Part shown: piece by piece, positions 9,401 through 16,404 of the stretch
How the letters are laid out: each line of letters starts with the position of its first letter
Position numbering within the stretch: the first letter of the stretch is position 1
DNA from: an uncultured Anaerococcus sp.
GTDB taxonomy: Bacteria > Bacillota > Clostridia > Tissierellales > Peptoniphilaceae
Assembly (NCBI RefSeq): GCF_947253225.1
Contig: NZ_CAMXYR010000001.1
Coordinates: forward strand, 1 to 64,000
DNA length: 64,000 bases
Direction: 5' to 3'
The notes under the pieces: model-generated
The model's database searches: none
What the model was told of the DNA's origin: nothing
Seen by the model: only the letters and a program-made list of their open reading frames with translations
Position numbers and translations under genes: made by a program

Positions 9401-9601
9401 ATCCTTTAGGGTACGAGCTATAACGTGGTGGATACCTGGCTTACCATTGGCTGTTGGTGGTCCATCAAAGATTATGTATTCTTCTGCATCCTGTCTTGTT
9501 GTGAAAGTTTTTTCAAGAAGGCCAAGGTCTTTCCAATATTGTTCGACTTCGCCCTCCCTTTGTCTTACCTTCTTGCTGTCTAAAGATTTGAATTCTGACA
9601 T
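6488..9601 (-). CDS. ileS: Isoleucyl-tRNA synthetase, IleRS2 (eukaryote-like) type
   Basis: A 1037-residue class I synthetase that charges tRNA-Ile and edits valine. The length and N-terminal layout fit the eukaryote-like IleRS2 clade, which is less sensitive to mupirocin than IleRS1. The HIGH-equivalent signature at residues 56-59 reads G-I-H-H (GKPGIHHVIAR) rather than HXGH. KMSKS is intact near residue 597 (GQKMSKSRGN). The editing domain (TTTPWTLPSN) and two zinc-type cysteine pairs (CPRC, CDDC/CDKC) are visible. ATG follows AAGGAG. Expression is under an isoleucine T-box leader. Confidence 0.97.
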   Translation of the reverse strand: MSEFKSLDSKKVRQREGEVEQYWKDLGLLEKTFTTRQDAEEYIIFDGPPTANGKPGIHHVIARTLKDMTSRYKNMKGYKVLKKAGWDTHGLPVEIEVEKTLGFHDKNDIEEYGIEKFNHLCKESVWKYSDLWREMSDRMAFLYNMDEPYVTMDNDYIETEWYLLDKAFKNGYIYEGAKVMPYCPRCGTGLASHEVAQGYQMDKTITLTVKFKKKGTANEYFLAWTTTPWTLPSNVALSVHPELTYAKVFVKEDDSYYYCAKSLVEKLMGDREYEIVDEFAGKEMEYWEYDQLMPYVNVGEERAFIVTLADYVSAEDGTGIVHSAPAFGEDDYQIGRKYNLAFVQPVDLEGNFTETPWKGEFIFDTNEKIWRHLQEEGKVFAKQTIEHNYPHCWRCHTPLVYYAKPSWYIEMSKFSKAMMENNKEVNWFPQTIGDKRFGNWIENVKDWAISRSRYWGTPLNIWKCDDCGHTDTVGSRRELKERANETISEDIELHRPYVDNVTIKCDKCGGTMHRVPDVIDVWFDSGAMPFAQLHYPFEHKDDFEEYFPADFICEGIDQTRGWFYSLMAISTITTGKAPYKNVLVNDLVVDKNGQKMSKSRGNTLDPFALFDKYGADAVRFYSLYVSPPWMQTKFDEKGLIEVRNNFFRTFENVYNFFGLYANTDKLTAKDIANFDDINLEKIDKWLYSKLNTLIKDYTQYMEVFDYNKVVHIISDFVVEDLSNWYIRRNRKRFWSQDLTASKKAVYKTTYYSILTISQLIAPITPFIAEEVYRSLTDEQTVHTSLLPEADLSMVDKDLEEAMDLVRKMVNLGRASREKETIKVRQPLAKIIVDGAYKEKISDLTGLIKEELNVKEVDFEDDLSDFMDYFLKPDFRVVGKIFQSQVNAFAKFLASLDAKDFIEAVEKGPQEITLGDTKFEVTKDYLDIRITAKEGFDVEMDGNVFVILDTEITEDLRDEGYAREFTSKVQNMRKDSGFEVTDRINISYQADDDLAKSLEKFADEIKKETLADKFERKELASEDIELNDKFIKIKLERL

Positions 9602-9624
9602 ACTTACTCCTTTAAAATTTCTAA

Positions 9625-9830
9625 AAAATAAAACCGCCCTTAAAAAGGACGGTCCACCGTTTTAATAAACAATTTAACGCAATTGCAACGTAATAAACTA
9701 CTAATTCATTTACTAGACTAGAAGATGATCTTCACCTAGCACGCCTCTAGCAGCTTTCACCTACCCTGCCTCTCTTTTAGATTAATCCTAAGTTACTCTT
9801 CTTCATTTCGTCCTATTTAGTTAATAATAT
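9625..9830 (-). promoter_or_regulatory. T-box riboswitch (isoleucine) of ileS
   Basis: The minus-strand leader has stem I features: GAAGAGTAA (AGTA loop), AGAGAGGC and AGGTGAAAGC (distal loop). These are followed by GAAG-ATC, placing an ATC isoleucine specifier at 9727-9729, the same position as ATG in the Met T-box of this window. The T-box sequence (9647-9663) reads ACGGTGGACCGTCC, and a terminator stem (9634-9641 with 9645-9652) plus T-rich tail follows. Uncharged tRNA-Ile should favour antitermination. The UGGN element is atypical (see findings). Confidence 0.88.
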
Positions 9831-9862
9831 AATACTAATAAAGAGGTGTTTGTCAAATACCT
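9829..9862 (-). promoter_or_regulatory. Promoter of the ileS T-box leader, inside an inverted repeat
   Basis: The minus strand has TTGACA (9851-9856), a 16-base spacer and TATTAT (9829-9834). The -35 box sits inside an inverted repeat GAGGTATTTG/CAAACACCTC (about 9842-9862), which may also end transcription from the AMMECR1-like gene. Confidence 0.7.
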
Positions 9863-9864
9863 CA

Positions 9865-10356
9865 CTAGATATGCCTAATTATTTTAAACTTCTCCAAATT
9901 GTAAATATCAAAATCGTCGATATTTGCCTTGTCCTTGGCATCTGCAAACATTTGGTAGTCACTTTCATAGTCATTTCTATAAACTATTACAGGATTGTTG
10001 GAATAGTTTAGGTAAAGACCGTGGTATACTCCGAAGTCTTCCATCTTTTTGATTGGCATAACCTTATTAATTTCTAAAACTTGGATATATATATCATCCA
10101 AGTCCTCTTCCTTTATGGCAAGAGCATTGTTGAAAATTCCGAGATTCACTGTTTCATAAATCACATCTAAGGCGATATTGGCACGAGTAGGATAAATTGA
10201 ACCAGATCTTTCTCTCTTATCTGCCTTACTTATTTCAATAATTACACCATTGTGATTGTCCTTAAATTCCTCATCATATCTGTCTAGGTATTTTCCTGTT
10301 TCAAGATAATATCTTAAGGAATCAAAGGCTAGTTTTACTAATTTGTCCATATTCAT
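9865..10356 (-). CDS. AMMECR1-domain-like protein
   Basis: A 163-residue protein resembling a stand-alone AMMECR1 domain. The visible matches are an N-terminal helix (LVKLAFDSLRYYLETGKY), a central NGVIIEISK strand, the helix with PTRANIALDVIYETVNLGIFN, the EEDLDDIYIQVLEI strand typical of the family, and a C-terminal GVYHGLYLNY strand. The family's usual ELRGCIG motif is not clear (RERSGSIYP at that place). Molecular function is unknown in general. It is translationally coupled (TAATG) to the glutathione peroxidase gene. The assignment is pattern-based and moderate. Confidence 0.55.
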   Translation of the reverse strand: MNMDKLVKLAFDSLRYYLETGKYLDRYDEEFKDNHNGVIIEISKADKRERSGSIYPTRANIALDVIYETVNLGIFNNALAIKEEDLDDIYIQVLEINKVMPIKKMEDFGVYHGLYLNYSNNPVIVYRNDYESDYQMFADAKDKANIDDFDIYNLEKFKIIRHI

Positions 10357-10832
10357 TATAATAACTTTTCTATATCCTTTTCCATATTCTCAGGCTTCTT
10401 ATTTGAGCCAAACCTTGCTACGACCTTGCCTTCTCTATCAACTAAAAACTTAGTAAAATTCCACTTGATTGCCTTAACTCCAAGTCCATGTTGCTCATCC
10501 TTGAGGAAGGTATAGAGAGGGGATTCGTTTTCGCCATTTACATCAATTTTCTTAAATCTATCAAAGCTTGTCCCAAATTTTAAGGAACAGAAGGCATCAA
10601 TTTCTTCATCAGATTCTGGGGCTTGATTTGCAAATTGATTACAAGGAAAATCTAAGATTTCAAAACCTTGGTCCTTGTATTTTTTGTAGAGGGCTTCAAG
10701 AGCATCATATTGCTTTGTGAAGCCACAGTGAGTTGCAGTATTTACAATTAGTAAAACCTTACCCCTATATTTTTCAAGAGAAATTTTATTATCATCTTTA
10801 TCTAAAACTATAAAATTATATATACTGGTCAT
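10356..10832 (-). CDS. Glutathione peroxidase family protein (cysteine type)
   Basis: A 158-residue thiol peroxidase of the GPx family. The catalytic motif NTATHCGFT has Cys rather than Sec, and the family motifs DFPCNQFANQAPE and KWNFTKFLVD supply the Gln and Trp/Asn of the active site. Bacterial Cys-GPx proteins usually use thioredoxin rather than glutathione to reduce peroxides. The longer in-frame start at 10865 is rejected because AAGGAG lies 6 bases before the ATG at 10832. Its role here is presumably peroxide defence in an anaerobe. Confidence 0.93.
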   Translation of the reverse strand: MTSIYNFIVLDKDDNKISLEKYRGKVLLIVNTATHCGFTKQYDALEALYKKYKDQGFEILDFPCNQFANQAPESDEEIDAFCSLKFGTSFDRFKKIDVNGENESPLYTFLKDEQHGLGVKAIKWNFTKFLVDREGKVVARFGSNKKPENMEKDIEKLL

Positions 10833-10907
10833 ATCATTCTCCTTCTTTCTATATCCATTATACAACTTGCTTCTGATATTTCAGAATATTGTTTTTATAA
10901 TTTCTCA

Positions 10908-10992
10908 AAGAAAAACCACCAACCCACCTTCTCTAAGAATTATTACATATCAAGGAGAGATAAATGTTCAAGAAAACAATGGGTCAGTGGTT
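10908..10992 (-). terminator. Long hairpin terminator after metQ
   Basis: On the minus strand AACCAC-N2-ACCCA (980-992 side) pairs with TGGGT-N-GGTGGTT about 55 bases later, followed by TTTTTC. It is downstream of the metQ stop. The loop also contains the ribosome site of a plus-strand mini-ORF (10964). Confidence 0.6.
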
Positions 10993-11050
10993 ATTTATTT
11001 TTTTATTAAGACTTATTTATCCCAAGCTGGTAGCCAAGCACCCTTGGTGA
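10964..11050 (+). CDS. Possible 28-residue membrane peptide
   Basis: ATG at 10964 follows AAGGAGAG at 4-5 bases and encodes 28 residues: MFKK at the start, a hydrophobic stretch (WLFIFLLRLIY) and a basic end. A TATAAT lies at 10896-10901, behind an inverted repeat TTCTGA/TCAGAA (about 10870-10885). The ORF runs antisense into the 3' end of metQ, and its ribosome site lies in the loop of the long hairpin described for 10908-10992. This resembles type I toxin or small membrane peptide genes. It could equally be chance in AT-rich DNA. Confidence 0.2.
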   Translation: MFKKTMGQWLFIFLLRLIYPKLVAKHPW

Positions 11051-11882
11051 TTTCTTCCATGTCTTTTACTGTTTCTTCTGTTTGATAGTATTTAACAAAT
11101 TCCTTATAGGCTTCGTTGTTTTCATCTTCTTTTCTTGCTGCTATCAAGTTAATGTATTGTTTTACAGAATCTGCTTTAGGGTCTTCAACAAAGATTGCTT
11201 TTTGTTTATCTAGTCCAGAATCTAGGGCAAAGGTATCATTTACTGCTGCCACATCAACATCTTCAAGGCTTCTTGGAGTTTGAGATGCATCCATTTCAAC
11301 TAAGTCTAGGTTTTTAGGATTTTCTTTTACCTTATCAAGACCAATCAAATCTCCAGGTTCTCCATCAACTTTGATTAGTCCAGCTTCTTGGAGTAGGAAT
11401 AGGGCTCTTGATCCGTTTGATGGATCATTTGGTATAGCAATTTTTGCTCCTTCTTTTAATTCATCTAGGGATTTTAATTTATTTGAATATAGTCCCATTG
11501 GAGCAAGCATTGTATTTCCTATAGAAATAAGGTCAGAGCCTTTTGACTTATTAAATTCATCTAGGAATTTGTAATGTTGGTAGGCGTTTAGGTCTATATC
11601 TTTTGCAAGAAGAGCCTCATTTGGTTGGCTGTAGTCTGCAAATTTTACAAGTTCTACCTTGTTGCCTGTTGCTTTTTCGTATCTTTTGATAACTCTTTCC
11701 AAAACTTCGTTGTACTCACCAACTACCCCTATTTTGATAGTTGTTTTTCCGTCTTTGTCTGTCTTAGCTTGTTCAGTTTTAGCTTCCTTGCCAGCTTCTT
11801 TTGTCTCATTGTTCTTTGCTCCACAAGCACTGAAACCAACTAATACAGCAAGTGCTAGAGCGATTTTTGCGATTTTTTTCAT
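11013..11882 (-). CDS. metQ: Methionine-binding lipoprotein MetQ (copy 1)
   Basis: A 289-residue NlpA/MetQ-family lipoprotein that delivers methionine to the MetNI importer at the outer face of the membrane. The signal peptide ends in the lipobox GFSAC, followed by a KE-rich linker. The mature fold shows KIGVVGEYNEVLE, the ligand segment FADYSQPNEAL and DLNAYQHYKFL. An in-frame ATG at 11894 is rejected because it is part of the ATGGAGG ribosome site; the ATG at 11882 is correctly spaced. It is the last gene of metN-metI-metQ-metQ and is followed by a hairpin terminator. Confidence 0.95.
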   Translation of the reverse strand: MKKIAKIALALAVLVGFSACGAKNNETKEAGKEAKTEQAKTDKDGKTTIKIGVVGEYNEVLERVIKRYEKATGNKVELVKFADYSQPNEALLAKDIDLNAYQHYKFLDEFNKSKGSDLISIGNTMLAPMGLYSNKLKSLDELKEGAKIAIPNDPSNGSRALFLLQEAGLIKVDGEPGDLIGLDKVKENPKNLDLVEMDASQTPRSLEDVDVAAVNDTFALDSGLDKQKAIFVEDPKADSVKQYINLIAARKEDENNEAYKEFVKYYQTEETVKDMEEITKGAWLPAWDK

Positions 11883-11936
11883 TATTTCCTCCATTTTTTT
11901 ATTTTTATATTATTAAAGATTTCTAATCTTAATAAC

Positions 11937-12782
11937 CTATCTTGGTTTGAATATTGGGATTACTGCTCCCTTGTATTCTTTTTCAATTATTTTTTTTGTT
12001 GCGTCTGTTAGGTAGTAATTATTTACAAAGTTTTTGATGTCTTCATTATCCTTATTCTTTTCCTTGACTGCTATCACATTAATGAAGTTTTTGGCTCTTT
12101 CATTATTTGGATCTTCAAGAAATATTGCATCTTTAGTTGGAATGAGTCCTGCTTCCATTGCCATGTCTGAGTTAATTAGTGCTATGTCAACATCTTCAAG
12201 GGCTCTTGAAACTTGGTCAGCTGGAAGTTCAACAAAGTCAAGGTTCTTAGGATTTTCTTCTATATCATATAGGGTTATGAAGTCTCCAGCATCTTTTTTA
12301 ATTTTTATCACTCCAGCAGATTCTAGGATATAGAGAGCTCTGGAATTGTTTGATGTCTCAACAGGAATAGCAACCTTTGCTCCATCCTTCAAATCTTTTA
12401 TATCTTTAATTGTTTTTGAATAAACCCCCATAGGTGAGATTATTGAATCAGCAAGATAGGTAAATCCTGCCTTTTGGTTTTTATTGTAATCTTCTATAAA
12501 TATATAAGTCGCAAAAGACGAAAGGTCAATGTCTCCATCCTTTAGAGCGTCGTTTGGTTGGTTGTAGTCATTAAATCTTACAAGCTCAATCTTCTTACCT
12601 GTATCTTTTTCATACCTTTTGATGGCATCTTCATATTCTACATTTCTCTCTCCAACGACTCCAAGCTTTAGTGGTTTGCTTGTTTCTTTTGCAGGTTCTT
12701 TTGCACTATTTTTCCCTGCCCCACATCCACCTAGTAAAATTACTAGGCCAAGTATGGACAAACTTTTAAATATCTTCTTCAT
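11937..12782 (-). CDS. metQ: Methionine-binding lipoprotein MetQ (copy 2)
   Basis: A 281-residue paralogue of the next gene, with lipobox LLGGC and the same fold signatures (KLGVVGERNVEYE, FNDYNQPNDAL, SSFATYIF). The two differ in the ligand region (ATYIF here, QHYKF in copy 1), so they may bind different methionine forms such as D-methionine, sulfoxide or peptides; that is inference. AGGAGG precedes the ATG. It sits between metI and the other metQ, so one importer core probably serves two binding proteins. Confidence 0.93.
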   Translation of the reverse strand: MKKIFKSLSILGLVILLGGCGAGKNSAKEPAKETSKPLKLGVVGERNVEYEDAIKRYEKDTGKKIELVRFNDYNQPNDALKDGDIDLSSFATYIFIEDYNKNQKAGFTYLADSIISPMGVYSKTIKDIKDLKDGAKVAIPVETSNNSRALYILESAGVIKIKKDAGDFITLYDIEENPKNLDFVELPADQVSRALEDVDIALINSDMAMEAGLIPTKDAIFLEDPNNERAKNFINVIAVKEKNKDNEDIKNFVNNYYLTDATKKIIEKEYKGAVIPIFKPR

Positions 12783-12790
12783 CTTTCCTC

Positions 12791-13456
12791 CTAATGGCTA
12801 GTTTTTCTAATTAATAGATTGCTCACTGCCTGAATTATAAATACTATTATCAAAATAATTACAACTGATATTAGAACAACATCATCCTTATATCTTTGAT
12901 ATCCAACAGCTATGGCGAGATCTCCTATTCCACCTCCACCGATAAGTCCAGCCATAGCAGTTAGACCTAAAAGTGAAATTAGAGTTATAGATGAGGCTCT
13001 TATTAAGGAAGGAAGTCCTTCTCTTAAATAGACTGATATAATTATCTCAACAGGGTTTTTGCCCATAGCTTCTGCAGCTTCTATAACTCCAGCGTCTACT
13101 TCTGCCAAAGCTTGTTCAACTTGCTTAGCAAAAAATGGCACGGTTGAAAATATTAGTGGTACAATTGCAGCAGTTGGTCCAATCCTTGTGTTAACAATCG
13201 CCTTTGTAATTGGAGCAATCAAGGCTAGCAATATTACAAAAGGTATTGCCCTAAAGGTATTTGTCAACTTATCAAGAATGGAATAAAGGATCTTATTTTC
13301 GAGAATCCTGCCCCTATCTGTTACAACAAGAATGACCCCAAGTATTAGTCCAAATATTCCTGCAAATATTGCAGAAACAACCAGCATATACAAGGTTGCC
13401 CAAGTTTCTTCTACTATCCTATCTGAAATTGATAAGGCATAATCAAAGTATCCCAT
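12791..13456 (-). CDS. metI: Methionine ABC transporter permease MetI
   Basis: A 221-residue five-helix permease of the MetI family. Features are the N-terminal EETWATLYML, the TFRAIPFVILL segment, and the coupling-helix region EAAEAMGKNPVEIIISVYLREGLPSL that docks on MetN. TAMAGLIGGGGIGDLA is a family hallmark. The ATG overlaps metN by 14 bases and follows GGAGG. Confidence 0.97.
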   Translation of the reverse strand: MGYFDYALSISDRIVEETWATLYMLVVSAIFAGIFGLILGVILVVTDRGRILENKILYSILDKLTNTFRAIPFVILLALIAPITKAIVNTRIGPTAAIVPLIFSTVPFFAKQVEQALAEVDAGVIEAAEAMGKNPVEIIISVYLREGLPSLIRASSITLISLLGLTAMAGLIGGGGIGDLAIAVGYQRYKDDVVLISVVIILIIVFIIQAVSNLLIRKTSH

Positions 13457-14471
13457 CTTTACCTCCTAAAATTCTTACTCTTACTTCTCTTTCATCCAAA
13501 TACTTAAACACTTCTTCTAAATTTTCATCCTTACCCTTGAAGGTTACAATCAAGTTTCCTACAGGAGTTGCACTAATAAATTCGATATTAGCCGCAAGAA
13601 TATTTGTCTTTATCTTAAACTTATCATAGATTTCATTGATAAGAGGCTCAGTCGTGCTTGCTCCAAGATAATTTAGCTGGACTAGGGTTTCATCTTCTCT
13701 CAAAATCCCAATATTTTCTTTAACGTCTGCAATAGTTTGGTCGACATTGGTTGAAGTTTCTACAAACTCTCTTGTGAGCTTTTCCTTAGGATTTGAAAAA
13801 ATTTCTAAGGTTGTTCCCCTCTCAACGACCCTACCATTTTGCATAACTGCACACTTGTTGCAAAGCTCTTTTACAACTTCCATCTGGTGGGTAATGATAA
13901 CTATGGTAAGCTTCAATTTCTCATTCAAGTCCTTTAGAAGAGCTAGGATTTGTTTGGTTGTCTTTGGATCTAAGGCACTTGTAGCCTCATCACAAAGAAG
14001 AATCTCAGGCTCAGACGCCAAGGCCCTAGCTATGGCACATCTTTGTTTTTGTCCTCCAGATAGTTCTCTAGGATAGGCATCTACCTTATCCCCAATGCCT
14101 ACAAGGTCTAAAAGCTCTTTGGCTTTTTTTATCTTATCTTGCTTAGAAATTTTAGCCTTCTTTATAGGAAAAATTACATTATCCAAAACTGTAAGATTAT
14201 TCAAGAGATTAAAGTGTTGGAAAATCATCCCTATCTTTTTTCTTTTTTCTCTTAGTTCTTTATTGCTAAGGTCTAAGAGCCTTTCCCCATTAACAAGCAC
14301 TTCACCAGAAGTAGGTCTTTGGAGGAGATTTATTGTTCTGACCAAGGTTGACTTACCAGCTCCAGAAAATCCTACAATTCCATAAGCGTCTTGCTTTTCA
14401 ATCTTCAACGAAACATCATCGACTGCCTTAAAGCCATCAAAGTCGACTGTAATATTGTTTAACTCAATCAT
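13443..14471 (-). CDS. metN: Methionine ABC transporter ATPase MetN
   Basis: A 342-residue ATPase with an N-terminal ABC domain and a C-terminal NIL (methionine-sensing) domain from about residue 265. Walker A is GFSGAGKST, the Q-loop is MIFQHFNLL, the signature is LSGGQKQR, Walker B is ILLCDEATSALD and the switch is IITHQ. In known MetN proteins the NIL domain binds methionine and inhibits transport. The first gene of the operon, directly behind the Met T-box. Confidence 0.97.
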   Translation of the reverse strand: MIELNNITVDFDGFKAVDDVSLKIEKQDAYGIVGFSGAGKSTLVRTINLLQRPTSGEVLVNGERLLDLSNKELREKRKKIGMIFQHFNLLNNLTVLDNVIFPIKKAKISKQDKIKKAKELLDLVGIGDKVDAYPRELSGGQKQRCAIARALASEPEILLCDEATSALDPKTTKQILALLKDLNEKLKLTIVIITHQMEVVKELCNKCAVMQNGRVVERGTTLEIFSNPKEKLTREFVETSTNVDQTIADVKENIGILREDETLVQLNYLGASTTEPLINEIYDKFKIKTNILAANIEFISATPVGNLIVTFKGKDENLEEVFKYLDEREVRVRILGGKDGIL

Positions 14472-14489
14472 AATACCTTCCTAAAATAA

Positions 14490-14770
14490 TAATAAAAAAA
14501 GTCCCCAGTTTCCAATAGGAAACTAAGGACGAAAATTCGCGTTACCACCTTAATTCATAGACATTCACACACCTATGCTCTCATCAAGTACATACATACT
14601 CTACTTCTGTAACGGGAAGAACCGTACGACTCTAATATCGAATCGTCCCATCAAAGGCCATCTTCATCTAAATCCTAGTTCACCCCTTTCACCAAAACAG
14701 GGCTCTCTGTACAACCTCAACCTAGATTACTCTTCTTTTCAACTGGTTTATAATTTCTATCTCATTTATG
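14490..14770 (-). promoter_or_regulatory. T-box riboswitch (methionine) of metNIQQ
   Basis: The minus-strand leader has GAAGAGTAA, AGAGAGCC and a GGTGAAAG loop, then GAAG-ATG with the specifier ATG at 14659-14661. The T-box sequence AAGGTGGTAACGCG lies at 14538-14551 with a UGGU that can pair with tRNA 3' ACCA. The terminator follows: GTCCTTAGTTT (14520-14530) with AAACTGGGGAC (14501-14511) and seven T (14494-14500). Uncharged tRNA-Met should switch on methionine uptake. Confidence 0.93.
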
Positions 14771-14775
14771 GATTA

Positions 14776-14804
14776 ATAATACCACGGAAATTTTTCTCTG
14801 TCAA
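14776..14804 (-). promoter_or_regulatory. Promoter of the Met T-box operon
   Basis: TTGACA (14799-14804), 17-base spacer, TATTAT (14776-14781) on the minus strand, just before the T-box leader. Confidence 0.85.
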
Positions 14805-14949
14805 ATAATTCTTTAACTTTTTGTGTGAATGTTGGATTTCAGGTATCTTAATCAAATAACATATTTTTTCGTTATAGGTAATTAAAAATTTTTTAATGAT
14901 AATTTACCCTTAAAAAATAAGTAAATTTTCTTTTTAAGACCATAAGTAT

Positions 14950-14955
14950 TATAAT
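14950..14955 (+). promoter_or_regulatory. Candidate -10 of hydG-hydF
   Basis: TATAAT 30 bases before the hydG ATG. There is no good -35. An AT-rich inverted repeat (CTTAAAAA/TTTTTAAG, about 14909-14938) lies where a regulator could bind. The 14805-14984 gap holds nothing else recognised. Confidence 0.5.
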
Positions 14956-14984
14956 ATAACATGTAACAAATAAAGGGAGGTAAT

Positions 14985-16403
14985 ATGGTAGTATATAATC
15001 CAAAATCTAGCAAGGCTAGTGAATTTATTAACCATGAAGAAATTTTAGAAACTATCGATTATGGTAGAAAAAATGCCCATAATCGTGATTTAATCATAGA
15101 TATATTAAATAAGGCAAAAAAGGCCAAGGGTCTTAGCCACAGAGAGGCTTTCGTTCTCTTATCTTGTAAGGAAGATGATTTGAACAAGGAGATTTTCGCC
15201 CTAGCAAGGGAACTTAAACACAAATTTTATGCCAATAGAATCGTGCTTTTTGCTCCCCTCTACCTATCAAATTATTGTGTAAATGGGTGTTCTTATTGCC
15301 CTTACCACGGTCAAAACAGGACAATTCCTAGAAGGAAACTAACTCAAGATGAAATTCGTCAACAAGTTATAGCTCTCCAAGACCTAGGCCATAAGAGACT
15401 TGCCCTAGAAGCAGGTGAAGATCCAATAAATAACCCACTAGAATACATACTAGAATCAATCCACACCATTTATAACATCAAACATAAGAATGGTGCTATT
15501 AGAAGGGTTAATGTAAACATTGCTGCAACTACAGTTGAAAATTATAGGAAACTTCACGAAGCAGAAATTGGCACCTATATCCTTTTCCAAGAAACTTATA
15601 ACAAAGAAAATTACGAAGCTATCCACAAGTTTGGACCAAAGTCTAACTACGAATACCACACTGAAGCTATGGATAGAGCCTTTGAAGGTGGCATTGATGA
15701 TTTGGGTCTTGGAGTTTTGTATGGTCTTGATTCCTATGAATATGAATTTATCGGACAATTGATGCACGCGGAACACCTTGAGGCGAGATTTAATGTAGGT
15801 CCTCACACCATTTCTGTACCAAGAATCCAACCAGCAGACGATATAGATCCTAACGATTTTGACAATTCTCTATCAGATGAAATGTTTGAGAAGATAGTCG
15901 CTTGCATCAGGGTCTCAGCTCCTTACACAGGAATGATTATTTCTACAAGAGAATCAGAAAAAATGAGGGGCAAACTTCTTGACCTTGGTATTTCTCAAAT
16001 TTCTGGTGGTTCAAAGACTTCCGTCGGTGGCTATACCTCAGATGAAACTAAGGGTAGCGACCAATTCGAACTCTCAGATAACAGGACCTTGGATGAGGTT
16101 ATTGACTGGCTAATTTCCAAAGACCATGTTCCAAGCTTCTGCACAGCCTGCTACAGGATGGGAAGAACTGGTGAAACCTTTATGGGTATGGTCAAAAAAC
16201 ATGGTATAGGAAATATCTGCCATCCAAACGCCCTCACTACTCTTGAAGAATATGTAATGGATTATGCAAGTGAAAAAACTTCAAGAGATGCCGAAGCCTT
16301 AATCCAAAGAGAATTAGCGTCTATTCCTAATCCAAGTGTTAGAAAGTCAACTGAGGAAAACCTCGAAAAAATAAAAAAAGGTCAAAGAGACCTCTACATT
16401 TAA
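14985..16403 (+). CDS. hydG: [FeFe]-hydrogenase maturase HydG (radical SAM)
   Basis: A 472-residue radical SAM tyrosine lyase that makes the CO and cyanide ligands of the hydrogenase H-cluster as an Fe(CO)2CN-cysteine synthon. The radical SAM CX3CX2C motif is NYCVNGCSYCPYHG near residue 96. The C-terminal auxiliary-cluster motif (FCTACYRMGRTGETFM then ICHP) distinguishes HydG from ThiH. Length is typical. AGGGAGG precedes the ATG. It lies one base before hydF, so the two are coupled. The hydrogenase itself is not in the window. Confidence 0.97.
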   Translation: MVVYNPKSSKASEFINHEEILETIDYGRKNAHNRDLIIDILNKAKKAKGLSHREAFVLLSCKEDDLNKEIFALARELKHKFYANRIVLFAPLYLSNYCVNGCSYCPYHGQNRTIPRRKLTQDEIRQQVIALQDLGHKRLALEAGEDPINNPLEYILESIHTIYNIKHKNGAIRRVNVNIAATTVENYRKLHEAEIGTYILFQETYNKENYEAIHKFGPKSNYEYHTEAMDRAFEGGIDDLGLGVLYGLDSYEYEFIGQLMHAEHLEARFNVGPHTISVPRIQPADDIDPNDFDNSLSDEMFEKIVACIRVSAPYTGMIISTRESEKMRGKLLDLGISQISGGSKTSVGGYTSDETKGSDQFELSDNRTLDEVIDWLISKDHVPSFCTACYRMGRTGETFMGMVKKHGIGNICHPNALTTLEEYVMDYASEKTSRDAEALIQRELASIPNPSVRKSTEENLEKIKKGQRDLYI

Positions 16404-16404
16404 T

